Source: Desulfatiglandales bacterium
GTDB lineage: Bacteria > Desulfobacterota > DSM-4660 > Desulfatiglandales > HGW-15
DNA length: 37,098 bases
NCBI GenBank assembly: GCA_030145585.1
Contig: JAQYVK010000044.1
Span: 1 to 37,098, forward strand
Reading direction: 5' to 3'
Below, piece by piece: positions 32,854 through 37,098 of this stretch; the stretch's first letter is position 1, and each line of letters begins with the position of its first letter. The notes beneath the pieces were generated by a model that was not told where the DNA came from, did no database searches, and saw only the letters and a program-made list of their open reading frames with translations. The translations under genes were made by a program, and so were the position numbers.

Positions 32854-34095
32854 ATGAAAAGTATCAAACGAGATTTAGTGATCATCGGTGGTGGGCCAGC
32901 GGGGCTTGCCGCTGCCGTCGCCGCAAAGGAATTCGGTTGCCCGGATGTCTTGTTAATTGAACGGGACCGAATTCTGGGCGGTATCCTAAATCAGTGCATC
33001 CATGACGGTTTCGGCCTCCACCGTTTCGAAGAATCGCTCACCGGTCCGGAGTACGCCCAGCGTTATATCGATGAGTTCAATCGGCTCGGCGTCGATGCCA
33101 TGATGGGGACAATCGTCCTCTCCTTGGACAGGGAACGGAATCTCCTTGTCAGTTCCAGAAAGGGTTTCACTAAAATAGAGGCGGGAGCCATCGTCCTGTC
33201 CATGGGATGCAGGGAAAGAACAGCCGGGGCCATTCAGATTCCTGGGACAAGGCCGTCAGGGATCTATACGGCCGGCGCCGCACAAAATTTTATTAACTTA
33301 CAGAATATCATGGTAGGGAAGCAAGTCGTCATTCTCGGCTCAGGGGATATCGGCATGATCATGGCAAGGAGGATGACGCTCGAGGGGGCGAAGGTCGAAT
33401 CGGTGTTTGAGATCCTCCCTTACGCCGGGGGTTTGGCGAGAAATATCCAGCAGTGCCTCAATGACTACGATATCCCGCTCCATCTGAGTACCAGTGTCAT
33501 CGAACTCCACGGAAAAAGCCGGTTGTCAGGGGTCACCGTCGCCAATATGGATGAAAACTTTCTCCCCCTTCCCGGTTCAGAACGCCATATTCCTTGCGAC
33601 ACCTTGTTGTTGTCGGTCGGTTTGATCCCTGAAAACGAATTGTCTCACAGAGCTCACGTCACCATGGCACCGGCAACCGGTGGCGCCGGGGTGGATGATA
33701 TTTTCATGACGAGCGTTCCCGGGATTTTTTCCTGTGGAAATGTCCTTCATGTGCACGACCTTGTGGACCATGTTTCCGAAGAGGCAGCCCTGGCGGGTCA
33801 GTTCGCAGCACAATTCCTGGAAGGCGGCATCCCTTCTCCTGATTCCCATATAAACATTGTTCCGAAGCAGGGAGTCAGGTATACTCTTCCACAACATGTA
33901 AGCGGGCTGAGAGATTTTACCCTCTCACTCAGGGTTACCGAACCTTTAAAGGATCGTGCCGTCTGGGTTCGTGATGGGGATCGTAAAGTCGCCCGGAAAA
34001 AGATGGTTCGTTTACACCCCGCAGAGATGATCCGGGTAAAAATAAAGGGTGAAAAATTGCAGAATACCAGGACGCTGGAGGTCTCGGTGGAATGA
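32854..34095 (+). CDS. NAD(P)/FAD-dependent oxidoreductase of the GlpA/DUF1667 cluster
   Basis: 413 residues. Two dinucleotide-binding sites are visible: DLVIIGGGPAGLAAAVAAKEFG at the N-terminus (FAD) and VVILGSGDIGMIMARRMTLEGAKV near 160-180 (NAD). The SGIYTAGAAQNFINL and GIFSCGNVLHVHDLVDHVSEEA segments are typical of the sarcosine oxidase alpha / hydrogen cyanide synthase-like flavoproteins. It probably forms a complex with the GlpA-like dehydrogenase and passes electrons to NAD(P) or a ferredoxin. The gene overlaps the DUF1667 gene by the ATGA tetranucleotide, a sign of coupled translation. Function is inferred from the cluster. Confidence 0.88.
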   Translation: MKSIKRDLVIIGGGPAGLAAAVAAKEFGCPDVLLIERDRILGGILNQCIHDGFGLHRFEESLTGPEYAQRYIDEFNRLGVDAMMGTIVLSLDRERNLLVSSRKGFTKIEAGAIVLSMGCRERTAGAIQIPGTRPSGIYTAGAAQNFINLQNIMVGKQVVILGSGDIGMIMARRMTLEGAKVESVFEILPYAGGLARNIQQCLNDYDIPLHLSTSVIELHGKSRLSGVTVANMDENFLPLPGSERHIPCDTLLLSVGLIPENELSHRAHVTMAPATGGAGVDDIFMTSVPGIFSCGNVLHVHDLVDHVSEEAALAGQFAAQFLEGGIPSPDSHINIVPKQGVRYTLPQHVSGLRDFTLSLRVTEPLKDRAVWVRDGDRKVARKKMVRLHPAEMIRVKIKGEKLQNTRTLEVSVE

Positions 34096-34475
34096 AAAGA
34101 AAAGAACTGATTTGTATCGTCTGTCCGAACGGTTGTCAGATACAGGCTGAGATTGAAGAAGGCGAAAAAATCCAGGTCAATGAGATTACGGGGCATCTTT
34201 GTGACAAAGGGCCCGAATGGGTCGAGCAGGAACTGGTCAATCCCATGAGGACCATTGCCAGCAGTATTATGGTGGAGGGCGGCGACTTTCCCCTCGTCAG
34301 TGTCCGCACGGATTCGCCGATACCCTTCAAGAGCATCCCTGAAATCATGAAGGCGATAAAATCTTCCAAGGCGAAAGCTCCGGTGCAAATCGGCGACATC
34401 ATGGTGAAGAACCCGGCCGGTACCTTTTGCAACATCATTGCCACAAGAACTGTCCAAACTCAGGTCCTTCCTTAG
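34092..34475 (+). CDS. DUF1667 protein, third member of the dehydrogenase cluster
   Basis: 127 residues. The N-terminal CIVCPNGCQIQ and the later GHLCDKG provide four cysteines (C-x2-C-x3-C ... C), likely binding zinc or an iron-sulfur centre. The rest includes NPMRTIASSIMVEGGDFPLVSVRTDSPIPFKSIPEIMKAIK, matching DUF1667. The protein always travels with GlpA-like and NAD(P)/FAD oxidoreductase genes, as here, so an electron-transfer or assembly role in that complex is likely. It starts within the stop codon of the upstream gene. Confidence 0.92.
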   Translation: MKRKELICIVCPNGCQIQAEIEEGEKIQVNEITGHLCDKGPEWVEQELVNPMRTIASSIMVEGGDFPLVSVRTDSPIPFKSIPEIMKAIKSSKAKAPVQIGDIMVKNPAGTFCNIIATRTVQTQVLP

Positions 34476-34544
34476 AATATCTCTCCTTCAGGTCCCTGGG
34501 TTTGTCGGGAGATAAGGGGCCATTGTCGTAACCGAAATTATAGA

Positions 34545-34744
34545 AATTGTCAGAAATATGTTCCGATTGGTTTTTTTATTAAATCCCCCTGTCCCCCTTT
34601 GTCAAAGGGGGAACTTATGAAGGCCTGAAGGTGTATCAGCACACCTATTGCCGCAATGAGCAATGCCGGAGTGTAAGCATTCCCCCCTTTTCAAAAAGGG
34701 GGGCTAGGGGGGATTTTATGCTGTCGGACACTCCTTCCAATCGG
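34545..34744. repeat. 200-bp intergenic repeat, copy B (inverted copy of 19747-19945)
   Basis: Reads AATTGTCAGAAATATG ... AAATCCCCCTGTCCCCCTTT ... CTTATGAAGG ... AGGGGGGCTAGGGGGG ... ACACTCCTTCCAATCGG. Reverse-complemented, this follows copy A block by block at nearly equal length. It lies between the DUF1667 and lipid kinase genes; the two copies are 14.8 kb apart in inverted orientation. Confidence 0.8.
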
Positions 34745-34786
34745 AGCATAAATATGACATCAACTATATAACCAATTCCAGAGTAC

Positions 34787-35659
34787 ATGAAAATGCGGTA
34801 CGCTATTGTCACCAACCCTGTCGCCGGTAAAATGAGTGTTGCTCAGAAACGCGCCCTATTGTCGGGGCCTGCGGAAATCCTAGAGGCGGAAATATGTGGG
34901 CTTGATACCACCACAGTGGATGATTTCTGCCAGTGCACTAGGGAACTTCAAGACCGGTGTGATGTCCTTGTAGTCGCTGGTGGCGACGGTACCTTCTCCG
35001 ATGTCCTCAATGCCATCGATACCTCCAGGATCCCGATCGCCTTCCTGCCCTTGGGGACGGGTAACGCCATGCAACATGCCCTGAACTATAAGGGGACCCC
35101 CAAGGATATTGCAAGACGCATCAGGGAGGGTGAGATCCGTGAGTACGATCTGATAAATTGTGATGATAGAAAGAAGGCATTCATGGTGTCCTTAGGGATC
35201 GATGGCCTGGTCATCAAGCTCCGCAGCCAATATCGGGCCAAGGGCGCTTCCGGGTTCAAGACATATTTCAGGGCCGTCCTAAATGCCTATTTCAAAGAAT
35301 ACAAGCGGACAACCGCAAAAATGATCTTGGATGACGTGACGATTGAAATGAAGGGCTTGTTGAGTCTCATGGTTGTGAAACAACCATACTATGGTTTTGG
35401 AATGAAGGTGGTGCCGAAGGCAAGGTTTGACGACGGCCAACTGCACGTCCTTTGTGTGAATGAGGGCCTCTTAAAAGCGGCCCTTGGAGGCATGACCGCC
35501 CTGGCATTCGAGAACCGGATCGGCCAATACCTGACCGGACGGCGACTGACGGTCAGCCTGGAACGGCCCCTGGCGCTCCAGATCGATGGGAATGAAGGTT
35601 GGGAGTCGGACGAGTTTCAATTCACTGTTTTCCCTAAGGGGCTGAAAATAAAATGCTGA
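34787..35659 (+). CDS. Diacylglycerol kinase-type lipid kinase
   Basis: 290 residues. The catalytic DAGK domain has NPVAGK near 10-15, the GGDGT motif (65-69) and LPLGTGNAMQHAL (87-99), and the C-terminal QIDGNEGW and FPKGLKI segment fits the DgkB/YegS-type lipid kinase fold. It transfers phosphate from ATP to a lipid acceptor such as diacylglycerol, in phospholipid recycling. Substrate range in these families varies, and I cannot choose between DgkB and YegS/BmrU-like. The ATG at 34787 has a weak ribosome site; a Met two codons later is possible. It stands alone between repeats. Confidence 0.9.
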   Translation: MKMRYAIVTNPVAGKMSVAQKRALLSGPAEILEAEICGLDTTTVDDFCQCTRELQDRCDVLVVAGGDGTFSDVLNAIDTSRIPIAFLPLGTGNAMQHALNYKGTPKDIARRIREGEIREYDLINCDDRKKAFMVSLGIDGLVIKLRSQYRAKGASGFKTYFRAVLNAYFKEYKRTTAKMILDDVTIEMKGLLSLMVVKQPYYGFGMKVVPKARFDDGQLHVLCVNEGLLKAALGGMTALAFENRIGQYLTGRRLTVSLERPLALQIDGNEGWESDEFQFTVFPKGLKIKC

Positions 35660-35842
35660 GTCACTCCAGCGCGTTTTAATGGCGGGCACGAAGTTTAGGT
35701 CGTCGGTTCTATATAGGTCTTAACTTAAAACTAACTATATAGTCTCGTGATTGCAGCGACCTTTCTCCTTAATAAGTGGATATGAATTAGGTAAATATTT
35801 TTATTCACCACAGAGGCACGGAGGACACAGAGTTGACATTTT

Positions 35843-35916
35843 TTTTCGTTTGCCGGGATATCAGCCCGCCTTGGCAAACCAATCAAGCTTGGCGGGCCGA
35901 TGCCGGCAAACGAAAA
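35843..35916. repeat. Long imperfect hairpin repeat
   Basis: TTTTCGTTTGCCGG (35843-35856) pairs perfectly with CCGGCAAACGAAAA (35903-35916), and GCCCGCC (35864-35870) with GGCGGGC (35891-35897), around a 20-nt loop. Without a clear U-tract it is probably not a simple terminator. Non-coding. Confidence 0.65.
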
Positions 35917-36003
35917 GCATCACCCCTATCGGGCTTTGAGTGAATCATTTTTATACCTCGGTGTAATATGTCCCATCAATTCCGGCCCCGCAGGGCAGTG
36001 ATC

Positions 36004-36040
36004 TTTTTGCCCATCGTTTTTTCTCGATGGGCAAAAAAGA
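36004..36040. repeat. GCCCATCG / CGATGGGC hairpin
   Basis: TTTTTGCCCATCG pairs with CGATGGGCAAAAA around TTTTTTCT, a 13-bp stem. On either strand the stem is followed by A-rich rather than U-rich sequence, so standard termination is not expected. Confidence 0.6.
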
Positions 36041-36133
36041 AGAAACATTCTATTAACGATTCGTTACCATAAATATGAATTGGAGTACTAAGACCTTATA
36101 GCAGGTTTAATTGGAACATAGGTTACAGATCTT

Positions 36134-36844
36134 ATGAAAATGGACGACATCATTGAAGATCTATTGAAGGAACTTCAACCCTTGCGGTTCGGTCCTCCAG
36201 TGACACACGTCTACAATCCCTTGCAATACGCCCAGAAATCTTACAAAGCGTATTTAAAGCTCTATGGAAGGCGTCCAAAGGAGGTTGTCCTTCTCGGGAT
36301 GAATCCCGGCCCTTGGGGGATGGCGCAGACCGGCATTCCTTTCGGGGAGGTATCCGCGGTGAAAAGATGGCTTCGCATCGAAGCCCCCGTAGGTTCGCCT
36401 CGATCAATACACCCAAAACGCCCGGTCCTTGGTTTTGAATGCCCTCGGCGTGAAGTGAGCGGCAGGCGGTTTTGGGGGTGGGCAAGGGATGTGTTCGGAA
36501 CCCCGGAGCGTTTTTTTAAACGTTTCTTTGTGTCCAATTACTGCCCATTGCTTTTCATTGAATCAAGCGGTCGGAACAGGACCCCCAACCAGCTTACCAG
36601 GGCGGAGCAGAAGCCCCTTTTTGAAGCCTGCGATCGGGCTCTCCGGCGGACCATTGAATGGCTAAAGCCCCGTTATGTCGTGGGAGTGGGGAACTTTGCA
36701 AAAGAAAGGGCCCTCGAGGTCTTAGACGATCTAGATGTGATCATCGGCAGTGTCACCCACCCGAGCCCCGCCAATCCCAAGGCCAACAAAGGTTGGGACC
36801 CCCTCGCCACCCAAGCCCTAAAAGACCTGGGCATTCATCTCTGA
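36134..36844 (+). CDS. SMUG1-type uracil-DNA glycosylase
   Basis: 236 residues. The first catalytic motif GMNPGPWGMAQTGIPFGEV (55-73) and the second HPSPANPKANKGW (H209 onward) are near-identical in form to SMUG1 enzymes, a family known in Geobacter as well as animals. It excises uracil and some oxidised pyrimidines from DNA in base-excision repair. The insertion wedge region (FGTPERFFKRFFVSNYCPLLFIESSGRN) is also present. The start ATG at 36134 has no strong ribosome site. With the family 4 enzyme at 11160 it gives this genome at least two uracil-excision activities. Confidence 0.95.
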   Translation: MKMDDIIEDLLKELQPLRFGPPVTHVYNPLQYAQKSYKAYLKLYGRRPKEVVLLGMNPGPWGMAQTGIPFGEVSAVKRWLRIEAPVGSPRSIHPKRPVLGFECPRREVSGRRFWGWARDVFGTPERFFKRFFVSNYCPLLFIESSGRNRTPNQLTRAEQKPLFEACDRALRRTIEWLKPRYVVGVGNFAKERALEVLDDLDVIIGSVTHPSPANPKANKGWDPLATQALKDLGIHL

Positions 36845-36894
36845 AAAGTAGATCGGAATTTGGGAAACCATGTGGTGATTAGTTTGATCTAAAC

Positions 36895-36938
36895 CCACCG
36901 CTTCTAGCGGTGGACCCGGAAAGGTTCTACCGTTCCGG
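36895..36938. repeat. Tandem REP-like hairpins
   Basis: CCACCGC-TTCTA-GCGGTGG (36895-36913) is followed by CCGGAA ... TTCCGG (36916-36938). Paired GC-rich hairpins after a gene resemble REP elements; no transposase is visible. A transcript-end role for the SMUG1-type gene is possible, although a U-tract is lacking. Confidence 0.5.
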
Positions 36939-36981
36939 CGAGAAAAAAATACTCGTGAACGGCAGATTAAAGCATTTTTTT

Positions 36982-37098
36982 GAACGTCCAACATCGAACA
37001 TCGAACATTGAACATCGAATGATGAACTCGCTTCGCTCGGCCATTTTATAAAAAATTTTAGCATGCCTTATTCAAAATTCGACGTTGGACGTTGGATC
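36982..37098. repeat. CGTCCAACATCG foldback repeat, may be cut by the window end
   Basis: GAACGTCCAACATCGAACAT (36982 onward) is answered by TTCGACGTTGGACGTTGGAT at the extreme right. The loop contains CTCGCTTCGCTCGGCCATTT. The repeat may continue beyond the window. Confidence 0.55.

Larger units (their letters stand above)
35660..36133. other. Gene-free 474-bp region with foldback repeats
   Basis: Contains an ACCACAGAGGCACGGAGGAC repeat segment near 35808, the strong hairpin at 35843-35916 and the hairpin at 36004-36040. A promoter for the SMUG1-type gene should lie near 36050-36110 but none is clear. I see no coding region. Confidence 0.55.

Noticed and set aside
36004-36040. Terminator at the GCCCATCG hairpin
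   Set aside because: On both strands the stem is followed by A-rich sequence rather than a U-tract.
1-37098. CRISPR arrays, tRNA or rRNA genes
   Set aside because: No regularly spaced direct repeats and no recognisable tRNA or rRNA sequence was found by reading both strands; a search program would be more sensitive for tRNAs.

Overview
The window looks like a chromosomal segment of an anaerobic Desulfobacterota (deltaproteobacterial) organism. This is inferred from gene content: a canonical 4-hydroxybutyryl-CoA dehydratase, a three-gene flavoprotein cluster with a DUF1667 protein, a fused CobA-HemD, an NtrC-type two-component pair, an NfeD-slipin pair, two uracil-DNA glycosylases, and intergenic DNA full of long foldback repeats. 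No tRNA, rRNA, CRISPR array, complete insertion sequence or prophage was recognised.

Layout. 1-5.6 kb: the end of a TIGR03084-like gene, then on the minus strand a class III cyclase/TolB-like/TPR protein and a sigma54-type response regulator with its histidine kinase. A good sigma-54 promoter candidate lies in front of the kinase. 5.7-8.5 kb: a radical SAM protein converging on a divergent PurD-like ATP-grasp protein. 9.1-19.7 kb: a long plus-strand block holding a LysM/SPOR-like lipoprotein, coaBC, family 4 UDG, NfeD, slipin, a Lys/Glu/Ala-rich protein and a terminator, then ispD, hemC, cobA-hemD and an alpha-methylacyl-CoA racemase-like CoA transferase. Several of these genes overlap or nearly abut. 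20-25 kb: small genes, namely an IHF/HU protein, a cold shock gene interrupted by one in-frame UGA, an excisionase-like HTH protein, a DnaJ-domain protein, small membrane proteins and unknowns. 25.3-27.5 kb: sucCD-like CoA ligase on the minus strand. 28.3-34.5 kb: GntR/FCD regulator, 4-hydroxybutyryl-CoA dehydratase, then GlpA-like, NAD(P)/FAD oxidoreductase and DUF1667. 34.8-36.8 kb: lipid kinase and SMUG1-type uracil-DNA glycosylase.

How the genes work together. coaBC (CoA synthesis), ispD (isoprenoids) and hemC plus cobA-hemD (tetrapyrroles, giving precorrin-2) are housekeeping. The CoA ligase, the CoA transferase/racemase and the 4-hydroxybutyryl-CoA dehydratase suggest acyl-CoA-based metabolism of organic acids. 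The flavoprotein trio would pass electrons from a hydroxy-acid or glycerol-3-phosphate type substrate to a carrier.

The most unusual material is between the genes. Two foldback elements (6956-7134 and 26198-26341) share a 31-nt apex and both end on the first base of a minus-strand TAG complement. Two 200-bp elements lie 14.8 kb apart in opposite orientation. At least four more foldback families are present. The cold shock gene with a nonsense codon at its conserved tryptophan, and an attenuator-like pair of competing hairpins between gntR and the dehydratase gene, also merit checking.
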